In this document: positions 8,183-17,900 of the stretch, one piece after another | Numbering within the stretch: position 1 is the stretch's first letter | Layout of the letters: the number at the start of each line of letters is the position of its first letter | Source of the DNA: Amanita rubescens | Lineage: Eukaryota > Basidiomycota > Agaricomycetes > Agaricales > Amanitaceae | NCBI GenBank assembly: GCA_015039365.1 | Contig: WION01000619.1 | Span: forward strand, 1-28,150 | Length of the DNA: 28,150 bases | Direction: 5' to 3' | Position numbers and translations under genes: made by a program | The notes under the pieces: generated by a model | Databases searched by the model: none | The model's input: only the letters and a program-made list of their open reading frames with translations | What the model was told of the DNA's origin: nothing

Positions 8183-10933
8183 TTATATCACAATAGCTAT
8201 GCTTCCACCCCTTCCACCTCTTCCCTGACAGACCTCCTGATAGCCACCCAAGTTCTGAGAGCTATCGGCTATATCCTTCGAAAACTCCTCCATGTCTTGC
8301 CCTGCGTAAGAAAAGAACAGCCCCGCACCCATCCCCCGTACCCCATTTACAAAGAACCCCATCCCTTCCGAAGCCCCCTCGCTTTCTTCTACCCTCATAG
8401 CCGCCACATCCAACCGGCAGAAAACTCGTAGGTCCGAGTTTCCCGTTCCCATATCCTTCTCCGCCTTCTTCACCAGCGCTCTGTACGACTCCTCAACAAA
8501 GTCCCGGAATCCCTCCTTTACCTTCTCAAACCCTTCTGGCTCCATCTTTAGCTTCCCTTTCTTCTCGCCAACACCCCTAAAAATATTATATAATGATAAT
8601 CATATCAAGTTGAACCGAATGAAAACAAAACTTACTCAATAAAGTCTTCCGACTTTTGACTCAGCGATAAACCGCCTGCTTTCGGTAGAGTCCAAAGCGT
8701 TTTCCGCCTCACCCCACCCACAAAATACACCCGCATCTCTCCCACCCACTTCAACGTTTCCACATATGAAGTCCCAATCCACCTAGCTTCCACCCCCAAT
8801 TGTCTGAGGACGTCGTGGTCGTAAGCCTGCTCCGTATCTTCAACCCATTTCTGGAGCTTTTCTCTGAATACATCCAAACTGTTTTGCGGAACGTGGAGAC
8901 GCCGTTCAGAATAGCCCCTCTTGATGCGCAGGTCACCCCTCTTCGACAACCTGCCATCTCTGGGATCCTTGATCTCAAAGTACTTCGGGTAATGCGTCTT
9001 TGTCACCGTCTCTGCGATTTCCGCTAGCCCGTCCATCAACATAAGCTTTTGGCCAAGCCAAAGCTCTTGATCGGGAGTCGGAAACACGTTCGTCATCTTG
9101 CAGATCGTCTTCAAACTTTCCATCGCCATTGGAAGCTCCTCACATGTGAACGCATCCTTCACCGACCTATTTTGACACTGCGTCATCAATAAGTTACAAA
9201 GACAAAAACAAATTTTGGAATAAATATACGCACATAAAATCCCCGCTCAGAGGAATGCCTCCAAGAACTAGATCTGAGCTCTTCAACACCTCCCATACCT
9301 TCCAGTTCTGTTTCAAAAGTCCATTTTTGAAACTCGTCCATTTCAAGCTGAAAAGCCTGCTGGAACCCGTCTTTTTGTGCAGGGCATACAAGACGTGAAC
9401 CTTTGTCAAAATCAATTAGCCCTGGCCAGATGACGACAAGATCATGACGTACCCATTCCCAGCAAGCGTTTTTCTTCCCAGCTTGAGGAATACCCTCTTC
9501 AAAACTCCTCATCCACCTGCTGGGGATGCTGTCGGATTTCACCATCCAGTAATCCTCACCCTCATTTTCTACAGTGGACGGCACCAACCGTGGATCTTCC
9601 ACAATGCAAATGGTGATGCTGTCTGTATAGTACCTGTTTGTCATCGCTGCCTCTTGACTGGGGAAGGCGCCTGCATATATGTGAAACGCAGTTTGTGGCT
9701 GCGGCTCTGGGCTGGACGATGGGATGGGCAATTGGACGGGGTGATGGGATGGGTGACCGTAGCTGGGGACTCTGAGGCTGTGGGTTGCTGGGTTCTGCCT
9801 GGGATACATTTGCCAGCGCCCTTTCAATCCTTTCCGGCTCAGAATCAGGAACAATGTCAAATTCATCCTCTGAGAGTGCGTTCGTGCCAACCCCCCCATC
9901 AATGAGAATCCCTGATTCTTCAATCATTCCCAGCTCAGATTCGGTAATGGGAAATTCATCGTCGGAGAGCGCCTCTGTGTTAATCCCCACATCGAATAGA
10001 ATCCCAGATGTCATCCCAATGCCGACATCCTGGAGCGTCCTGGAAGGTCTTGGAGTCATCCCTACGCCGATATCCCGGAGCGTCCGTGAAGGTTTTGGAG
10101 TTGTCCCAATGCTGACATCATGGCGCAGCGGCAGGGTAGCTGGCGATAACACCGGGGACGGTTGGAATGCTGGTCCAGGAGATGGCTGTACAGGGGGGAG
10201 CAGTGTCCATGCTGGTGTAGGAGACCTGGGGCGTCTCAGGCTAGGCGTCCTCACTGGTGTAGGAGACCTGGAACGTCTCAGGCTAGGTACCCGCACTGGT
10301 GTAGGGGACCTGGAACGTCTAGATGGACCTGCCATCGGAGGGCCTGACCGTGGCGTCACCAATCTCTGCTTAGCAGGCAATGTCACTGGGAATGGTTGAA
10401 ATGGTGATTCTGGAGAAGGTGGTACAGCGGGGAGCGAGGACCTGGAACGTCTCTGGCCAGGTGTCCTTGCTGGTGTAGGGGACCTGGAAAGTCTAGATGG
10501 ACCTGCCACTGGAGGGCCTGACCCTGGCGCCGCCATAGCAGTATTTTCAACATCTGAATTGTTTATTGAGATTGAACTAATAAACCACCACAGGATGACT
10601 CTCACCTGAACTCTGAACTACCACACTGCTCAGCTTCTCTTGGTTTTCTCCCGAGAGACACTGGCTTGGAATGGCGCCAAGAGCCAATAAATTCCGATCC
10701 TTTCTCTTGAAGAATCTCTCAAATGTGGCATCGCCAAACCGGCGCCAGTCCTCCTCCGTGACATCATCGTGGGGATGCTTCCGTTGTTTATAAGCGGGGC
10801 AGGTGGCGTCACAATTTGGGTGGATGGATTTGCTTTGAATGTGACTGGAGTATGTCGAACCCTTTTTCCAGATGATGCCAGAGGCCGTCTTTGTTTTGGA
10901 ATGAATGCAGATGTGGGGGCACTTTACAAACAT
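8183..10933 (-). CDS. Large hypothetical protein: Cys/His-rich head, Pro/Arg/Ser repeats, possible ATP-grasp-like C-half
   Basis: Minus-strand exons are 10933-10606, 10553 to about 9.76 kb, about 9.67 kb to 9234, 9177-8636 and 8576-8183, for roughly 825 residues. Four of the five boundaries fit in phase. The junction between 9.77 and 9.66 kb requires a change of frame, but no strong splice pair is visible, so it is either a weak intron or a frameshift. Residues 1-50 hold a Cys/His cluster (CPHICIH, then CDATCPAY) that could bind zinc. Residues 115-240 are Pro/Arg/Ser-rich with 14-residue repeats, followed by acidic repeats (NTEALSDDEF, NALSEDEF). The C-terminal half has KRGYSERRLHVP, GEMRVYFVGG and CRLDVAAM...GFFVNGV in the order expected of an ATP-grasp-like ligase fold. 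In relatives as I recall them the last motif reads FVNEV; Gly replaces Glu here, which may harm metal binding. This assignment is tentative. Confidence 0.55.
10205..10510 (-). repeat. 42-bp coding repeat (14-residue Arg/Ser/Pro unit)
   Basis: The plus-strand block CTGGTGTAGG(A/G)GACCTGG begins at 10212, 10254 and 10296 (period 42) and again at 10470. On the minus strand it encodes a 14-residue unit of the type SRSPTPVRTPSLRR in the large hypothetical gene. Because the period is a multiple of three, copy-number changes would preserve the frame. Confidence 0.8.
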
Positions 10934-10994
10934 TTTTGAGCGACAGCAGTATCGTTGAAGATGGTTCGGTCGTTAATGGGACGACACCTTGGAC

Positions 10995-11175
10995 GACTTA
11001 CAGCGTGTGACATCCATGACTAAGCCCCTGAAGCAAATGTCGTAGGCTCGTTGGGCACTCCTCGCACTTCAAATCGGGTGCAGTCTGAAAGGATGCCACC
11101 TTAAATGCACCCAGGACTTTTCTCAGGGCACTGCTCAAAGATGTGGTGGAGATATCCCAGTTGTTTTGAGACGAG
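10995..11175 (+). repeat. Diverged satellite monomer upstream of the JmjC-like gene
   Basis: This stretch aligns block by block with the satellite at 14.95-20.1 kb. TTACAGCGTGTGACAT matches the AGCGTGTGAAATAT block. AGGCTCGTTGGGCACTCC...CTTCAAAT matches GGCCTCCTTGGCTGCTCC...CTCAAAT. The GTGCAGTCTGAAAGGATG...ACTTTTCTCAGGGCACTGCTC segment matches the GTAGATTGTAATGATATG...TTTCTGAGAGCACCGCTC segment. It is much more diverged than monomers of the main array. Confidence 0.6.
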
Positions 11176-11180
11176 CATTC

Positions 11181-11233
11181 AGAGTCACATGACTATGTAC
11201 ATACTAAGTATTTATACATAATCATGTGACTCT
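11181..11233. repeat. 53-bp imperfect palindrome, copy 1
   Basis: The ends AGAGTCACATGACTATGTA and TACATAATCATGTGACTCT form 19-bp inverted repeats with one mismatch around a 15-base centre. A second copy lies at 16821-16873 with only a few changes, all in the centre. Similarity extends into both flanks (GAGACGAGC on the left and AAACTAT-AACAG-CTTCAA on the right), so the mobile or duplicated unit is about 95 bp. This copy is about 70 bp upstream of the JmjC-like start codon and could act as a regulatory site, but nothing proves that. Confidence 0.8.
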
Positions 11234-11300
11234 AAACTATTAACAGTCTTCAACGCGCTTCGGAACTTCGGAACCTCAAAACTTATAAACGGAACTAGAA

Positions 11301-13041
11301 ATGTCGGAAACATACTACCCTGTCAATGGCGAGATAACGGCTGCTACTATCGGTAGGAGCGATTCTATTACGGTGCTTGAATACTATAGCTGACTGCGGA
11401 GGCGAGGCAGAGAGCGACGCGTTCCGAAAGGTGGCCATGAATTTTACTTTCCAAAAGAGGAAACTATGCTACAGTCTCTTCGTCGGGCCTAATGCTCCAG
11501 CCGAACGGATCGGTTCTGTTGGGGATATCGCCGTTCAAACTTCGTTTCAGGATGTTGTGATAGAAACGGCAGAGAGGAACTGCCCTCCCGTCGTACCAGG
11601 CAAAAATCATGATAACCACAAGATATATTACAAGGCCCACTCAAAATGGCGTTCTATCGACGAGGATTGTAAAGACGGGAGACGTCGATGCCCTCGCCTC
11701 AATAAGCCGTATTCGACTCACCCAACGCTCAAATCGAAATTCGTGCTGGAGGAATACGTGTTCCGGTGGAGGAGTGTCACCTCCTACTTTGATACCAAAT
11801 CAAGCACTTCAAATAATCAACAAGCTGAAGGGTCATCTCCCAGTAGGAAGCGCTCCCATAGCGATCATGAAAACAAAGGCGGAAAGCGTCTACGAACGGG
11901 GATACCACCAAGTCCTCTCTCTGCTACTGTCGATAACACGCGTTCCCTCCCTGATTTGGCACATGAAGGGAATCGTTGGATACTAGAGAAATTTATTCTC
12001 TGGGCCACCCCTCCTATATCCAATATCAGTCAAACGCACGACCGAGGATGCGACATCCTCGCAAAATTAATCGAGCATCCATGTATGATCCCGCACGGCA
12101 CCGCCATGACACACGTGCATCTACTCGCAGATGCGGATCATGGACCCTTCAACCCCCAACCCAAACTTCAAGACGTCCTTCACGATCTAAGTCAGGCGAA
12201 AGACGCGAATATCAGCAAGGTTAACTTGGGGCTTGGAACTCAGGTGACCCACGTTACGATCATGGACGTGCTATCATCCTTGTCTCAGGCAGGGGACAAA
12301 GGCTCGTCGTGTCCTCTCCTCGGAGCGTTGACCATACCGGAGACAAAAGGAGGTCTGGGAAAATGTTCCTTGACGGCAGGACCATTCGAAGGGAGCGTCA
12401 GCCATGTGTACGAGCATGGTCTGGGGGCCAAAAAGCCTACATGGTTAAGCTCAATTAACCCCAGGGGGTCTATCACCGATCCCCACGTCGACTACTGTGG
12501 GGCTTCCCAATTTATACGACATATTTCCGGGACAAAGTTATGGCTTTTCTGGCCACCCACTACGCATAACCTGGAGGTATTTTGCAAAAAATATGTTTCT
12601 GGAACACTTCACGGATTCTCAATGACGGTCGCAATTGAGGAGTTTGAGAAGCTCGAGCTACTTCTAGTGGACGCTAGCAAGAGTTTTGTTATACCATCTG
12701 GGACGATCCACGGGGTCATGACGTTTACCACCAGCTGTCATACGGGTTTCAAACTATGGGGTTTTGACGATTTTAGCGCGGCAAAAGATCTCTTCAATAT
12801 AAATTTTGAAGTATCGCAAGATCCATGCAGCCTGGACGATTACCAAGTCAATAACTTCAAGGAAATGTTTGAACACCTGGCAGGGACTGAACTCCCGAAG
12901 TGGGGCGAGTTGTGCAAAAAAAACATTGGAGACGAACGTTCGCGGCAGGTTTTGAGTTGGATCGAGGAATGCAAAACAAAGTTGCCTAGCGGTAAACCCA
13001 AACAGATAAAAGGACGGGGTAAGAACACCCGTATATCATAG
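11301..13041 (+). CDS. JmjC-like Fe(II)/2-oxoglutarate oxygenase (567 aa)
   Basis: One long open frame from 11377 to 13041 lacks a good ATG. An upstream ATG at 11301 joins it in phase through a 37-nt GT-AG intron (11353-11389), giving exons 11301-11352 and 11390-13041 and 567 residues. That intron is unusually short, so a frameshift near the start is the alternative. The C-terminal half carries a JmjC-type cupin signature: Fe(II) ligands in the HxD motif at His383/Asp385 (SITDPHVDYCG), a GTKLWLFWPP strand, and the distal His458 in FVIPSGTIHGVMTF. JmjC enzymes hydroxylate or demethylate proteins, often histones, in the nucleus; the substrate here is unknown. Residues 145-185 are Ser/Arg/Lys-rich with a likely nuclear localisation signal (RKRSHSDHENKGGKRLR). 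No PHD, Jumonji-N or zinc-finger domain is seen. The gene has no damage in its long exon and is flanked on both sides by decayed satellite monomers. Confidence 0.75.
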
Positions 13042-13044
13042 TAT

Positions 13045-13430
13045 AGTATCTGGTGCAGTCTGCAAGGGCATGATCTTAAATGCGTAGCAAAGCTTTGAGG
13101 TTATCTCGAAACGTAGCAAAACGTAGAAAAACGTAGTCTATAAGGATATGATCCCAAGTACCCACCCAAGTCTTCTGAGAGCACCGCTCTGAGTTGTGCT
13201 TGTGATATCCGACTCATCGTGAAACTTAGAGCGTGTGAAATATAGAACGTAGCAAAATGTAGCAAAATGTAGCAAAACGTCTGCTCAAATAAATTACAGT
13301 TTGTAAGGATATGATGCCAAGTACACACCCACATTGTGAAGTTGTGATATCCAAATCATCTTGAAACTTACACTGCGTGACATATCAGAAACATAGCAAA
13401 ATGTTGCGGCCTTCCCAGCTGCTCCCCCAC
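13045..13430 (+). repeat. Diverged satellite monomers downstream of the JmjC-like gene
   Basis: About two satellite units with weakened similarity follow the JmjC stop codon. GGTGCAGTCTGCAAGGGCATG...CTTAAATGC near 13051 matches GGTGCAGTCTGAAAGGATG...CTTAAATGC near 11079 on the other side of the gene. The internal ACGTAGCAAA decamers appear from about 13110. The unit end CTTCCCAGCTGCTCCCCCAC at 13411-13430 abuts the inserted 0.6-kb repeat. Confidence 0.7.
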
Positions 13431-13754
13431 TGTTCTCTAGCCATTCATGCTCCCCAAACCTACAAGTTTACCAGGCAGTACATGATACAATCCCCGAGGC
13501 GTGTCTCGATGGCCGAGATTAAACATACAATCATTTAACCTGCCAATAGATGAAGACGCCGTTTCTTGTTTTTTGTGCCTGAAAAGATATCCCTGCCAAG
13601 TCTGAACTGACATTTGACTATGACCCCTGAGGAGAGAACCTCCCAAAAGCAAAAAGGCAAAGGGAGAAAGAAGAACCAAAGCCTTATGTCGGCAATGGGG
13701 GGGGCGTCCTAACTTGAGCACAAGAGGTATGGACACTGTGCGCAAGAATTAACA

Positions 13755-13925
13755 AAATCGCTCAAGTCTGAATAGTCGGAACGGCGAACAAACGGCGAAC
13801 AAACGGCGAACAAACGGCTAACAAACAGCTATCAAGCAGCTAAAAGAATTAGCTCTCAAGTCTGAATAGTCAGATCACAGAACGAACGGCGAACGAACGG
13901 CTAACAAACAGCTAAAGTGACATAT
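13755..13925 (-). repeat. TTCG-family 85-bp repeat, reverse orientation
   Basis: CTCAAGTCTGAATAGTC at 13761 and 13855 is the reverse complement of the GACTATTCAGACTTGAG block of the 7.8-kb array. It is accompanied by AACGGCGAACAAACGGCGAA runs and CAGCTAAAAGAATTAGC. A similar but shorter stretch is at 14330-14470. Confidence 0.8.
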
Positions 13926-14329
13926 GAAACGTAGCAAAACGTAGCAAAATGCCGCGGCCTCAGGCAATTGGATGAGATTTATAAAGTAGCCGCTCTGGGC
14001 ATGTTTGACGTCTGGTTTTTTCTCATACTGTTCTCTAGCCATTCATGCTCCCCAAACCTACAGGTTTATCAGGCAGTACATGATACAATCCCCAAGGCGT
14101 GTCTTGACGGCCAAGATTAAACATACAATCATTTAACCTGCCAATAGATGAAGAGGCCATTTCTTGTTTTTTGTGCCCGAAAAGATATCCCTGCCAAGTC
14201 TGAACTGACATTTGACTATGACCCCTGAGGAGAGAACCTCCCAAAAGCAAAAAGGCAAAGGGAGAAAAAAGAACCAAAGCCTTATGTCGGCAATGGGGGG
14301 GCGTCCTAACTTGTGTGCAGTCAACAAAA

Positions 14330-14470
14330 TCGCTCAAGTCTGAATAGTTGGAGCACAGAACGAACAGCGAACGAACGGCGAACGAACGGCGAATGAACGG
14401 TGAATGAATGGCGAATGAACGGCGAATGAACGGCAAACAAACGGCGAATGAACGGCTAACAAACAGCTAA
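14330..14470 (-). repeat. TTCG-family repeat, second reverse-orientation block
   Basis: CTCAAGTCTGAATAGTTGG is followed by about ten degenerate 11-12-base units of the type AACGAACGGCG, then GGCTAACAAACAGCTAAAG. It occupies the same position in unit 2 of the triplicated element as the 13.76-kb block does in unit 1. Confidence 0.8.
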
Positions 14471-14949
14471 AGTGACATATGAAACGTAGCAAACCGTAGC
14501 AAAATGCCGCAGCCACAGGCAATTGGATGAGATTTATAAAGTAGCCACTCTGGGCATGTTTGACGTCTGGTTTTCTCTCATACTGTTCTCTAGTCATTTG
14601 TGCTCCCCAAACCTACAAGTTTACCAGGCAGTACATGATACAATCCCCGAGGCTTGTCTCAATGGCACATACAATCATTTAACCTGCCAATAGATGAAGA
14701 GGCCATTTCTTGTTTTTTGTGCCCGAAATGATATCCCTGCCAAGTCTGAACTAACATTTGACTATGACCCCTGAGGAGAGAACCTCCCAAAAGCAAAAAG
14801 GCAAAGGGAGAAAAAAGAACCAAAGCCTTATGTGGGAAATGGGTGGGCGTCCTAACTTGAGCACAAGAGGTATGGACTAGTAGATCAAATATATCAATCC
14901 AACAGAGGTAGTACAATGTTATGGACTGCATATATCAAAATACATTTAC

Positions 14950-17900
14950 AACTACTCTGGTGTGCAGTCATTCCTACCGCACTGTGCTTGTGATATATGA
15001 AACATAGCAAAACTTAGAGCGTGTGCAATATAGAACGTAGCAAAACGTAGCAAAATGTAGTAAAACGTCGCGGCCTTCCTGGCTGCTCCCCTCCCATCAA
15101 ATGAATTGGAGTCTGTAATGATATGATCCTAAGTGCCCGCCCAAGTCATCTGAGACCACCACTCTGATTTGTGCTTGTGATATTCAACTCATCTTGAAAC
15201 TTAGAGCGTGTGAAATATGAAACGTAGCAAAACGTAGCAAAACGTCGCAGCCTTCCTGGCTGCCCCCCTCCTCTCAAATAAATTACAGTTTGTAAGGACA
15301 TGATCCTAAGTGCCCACCCAAGTCTTCTGAGAGCACCGCTCTTTGTTGTGCTTGTGATATACAACTCATCTTGAAACTTATAGCGTGTGAAATATAGAAC
15401 TTAGTAAAACGTAGCAAAACGTAGTGGCCTCCTTGGCTGCTCCCCTCACCTCAAATAAAATGTAGATTGTAAGGATATAATTCCAAGTGATCATCCAAGG
15501 TTTCTGAGAGCACCGCTCTGAGTTGTGCTTGTGATATAATATAATATACAACTCATCTTGAAACTTATAGCGTGTGAAATATGAAACGTAGCAAAACTGT
15601 AGTCAAACGTTTGGCTGCCCTCCTCCTGTCAAATAAATTATAGTTTGTAAGGACATGATCCTAAGTGCCCACCCAAGGTTTTTGAGAGTGCCGCTCTTTG
15701 TTGCGCTTGTGATAAGCAAGTGATCTTGAAACTTAGAGCGTGTGAAATATAGAACGTAGCAAAACGTAGCAAAACGTAGTGGCCTTCCTGGCTGCTCCCC
15801 TCACCTCAAATAAATTGTAGATTGTAATGATATGATCCAAAGTGACCACCCAAGATTTCTGAGAGCACCGCTCTCAATTGTGCTTGTGATATACAACTCA
15901 TCTTGAAACTTATAGCGTGTGAAATATAGAACTTAGTAAACGTAGCAAAACGTAGCAAAACGTAGTGGCCTTCCTGGCTGCTCCCCTCACCTCAAATAAA
16001 TTGTAGATTGTAATGATATGATCCAAAGTGACCACCCAAGATTTCTGAGAGCACCGCTCTCATTGTGCTTGTGATATACAACTCATCTTGAAACTTATAG
16101 CGTGTGAAATATAGAACGTAGCAAAACGTAGCAAAACGTAGTGGCCTTCCTGGCTGCTCCCCTCACCTCAAATAAATTGTAGATTGTAATGATATGATCC
16201 AAAGTGACCACCCAAGGTTTCTGAGAGCACCGGTCTCAGTTGTGCTTGTGATAGACAACTCATCTTGAAACTTATAGCGTGTGAAATATGAAACGTAGCA
16301 AAACGTAGTGAAACGTCGCGGCCTCCTTGGCTGCTCCCCTCACCTCAAATAAAATGTAGATTGTAAGGATATAATCCCAAGTGACCACCCAAGGTTTTTG
16401 AGAGCACCACTCTCAGTTGTGCTTATGATATACAACTCATCTTGAAACTTATAGCGTGTGAAATATAGAACTTAGTAAAACGTAGCAAAACGTAGCAAAA
16501 CGTAGTGGCCTCCTTGGCTGCCCCCTTCACCTCAAATAAATTGTAGATCGTAATGATATCATCCCAAGTGACCATCCAAGGTTTCTGAGAGCACTGCTCT
16601 TTGTTGTGCTTGTGATATCCAACTCATCTTGAAACTTATAGCGTGTGAAATATGAAACGTAGCAAAACGTAGTGAAACGTCGCGGCATCCCTGGCTGCTC
16701 CCATGCCCTCAAATAAATTACAGTTTGTAAGGATATAATCCCAAGTGACCACCCAAGTCTCCTGAGAGCGCCGCTCTGCATTGTGCTTGTGATATACAAC
16801 TCATCTTGAGACGAGCGTTGAGAGTCACATGACTATGTATGTTCTAAGTATTTATACATAATCATGTGACTCTAAACTATAACAGACTTCAATGCACGCC
16901 TTCCTGGCTGCTCCCCTCCCCTCAAATAAATCATAGATTGTAAGGATATAATCCCAAGTGCCCACACAAGCTATCTGAGAGCACCGCTCTGAGTTGTGCT
17001 TGTGATATATGAAACTGTAGTAAAACGTAGCAAAACGTAGTTGCCTCCCTGGCTGCTCCCCTCATCTCAAATAAAATGTAGATTGTAATGATATGATCCA
17101 AAGTGACCACCCAAAGTTTCTGAGAGCACCGCTCTCAGTTGTGCTTGTGATATACAACTCATCTTGAAACTTATAGCGTGTGAAATATAGAACGTAGCAA
17201 AACGGAGCAAAACGTAGTGGCCTCCCTGGCTGCTCCCCTCATCTCAAATAAAATGTAGATTGTAATGATGTGATCCCAAGTGACCACCCAAGGTTTTTGA
17301 GAGCACCGCTCTTTGTTGTGCTTGTGATATACAACTCATCTTGAAACTTATAGCGTGTGAAATATAGAACGTAGCAAAACGTAGCAAAACGTAGTGGCCT
17401 CCCTGGCTGCTCGCCTCATCTCAAATAAAATGTAGATTGTAATGATGTGATCCCAAGTGACCACCCAAGGTTTTTGAGAGCACCGCTCTTTGTTGTGCTT
17501 GTGATATACAACTCATCTTGAAACTTATAGCGTGTGAAATATAGAACTTAGTAAAACGTAGCAAAACGTAGCAAAACGTAGCAAAACGTAGTGGCCTCCT
17601 TGGCTGCCCCCCTCACCTCAAATAAATTGTAGATTGTAATAATATGATACAAAGTGACCACCCAAGTCTTCTGAGAGCACCGCTCTTTGTTGTGCTTGTG
17701 ATATACAACTCATCTTGAAACTTATAGCGTGTGAAATATAGAAGGTAGCAAAACGTAGCGAAACATAGTGGCCTCCCTGGCTGCTCCCCTCATCTCAAAT
17801 AAAATGTAGATTGTAATGATGTGATCCCAAGTGACCACCCAAGGTGTTTGAGAGCACCGCTCTTTGTTGTGCTTGTGATATACAACTCATCTTGAAACTT

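Larger units (their letters stand above)
13431..14880 (+). repeat. Triplicated 0.55-0.6 kb unit inserted in the satellite
   Basis: The block TGTTCTCTAG begins units at 13431, 14029 and 14584 (periods 598 and 555). Each unit shares about 300 bases running through CCTGCCAATAGATGAAGA, CTGACATTTGACTATGACCC and AGAACCTCCCAAAAGCAAAA. Units 1 and 2 continue into a TTCG-family tandem stretch in the reverse orientation, then into a short piece of satellite (AAACGTAGCAAAACGTAG) and a GCAATTGGATGAGATTTATA segment. Unit 3 is truncated after ACACAAGAGGTATGGAC-like sequence. Minus-strand open frames of 64-133 codons occur in each copy, but unit 3 loses the frame through a 10-base deletion. I do not recognise the element. 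Confidence 0.8.

Noticed and set aside
9785..10399. Plus-strand 204-codon open frame
   Set aside because: It is the antisense shadow of the repetitive exon of the large minus-strand gene, whose splice junctions on both sides favour the minus strand.
13437..14931. Three related minus-strand open frames of 90-133 codons in the triplicated unit
   Set aside because: Unit 3 loses the frame through a short deletion, differences are spread over all codon positions, and the peptide resembles nothing I know.
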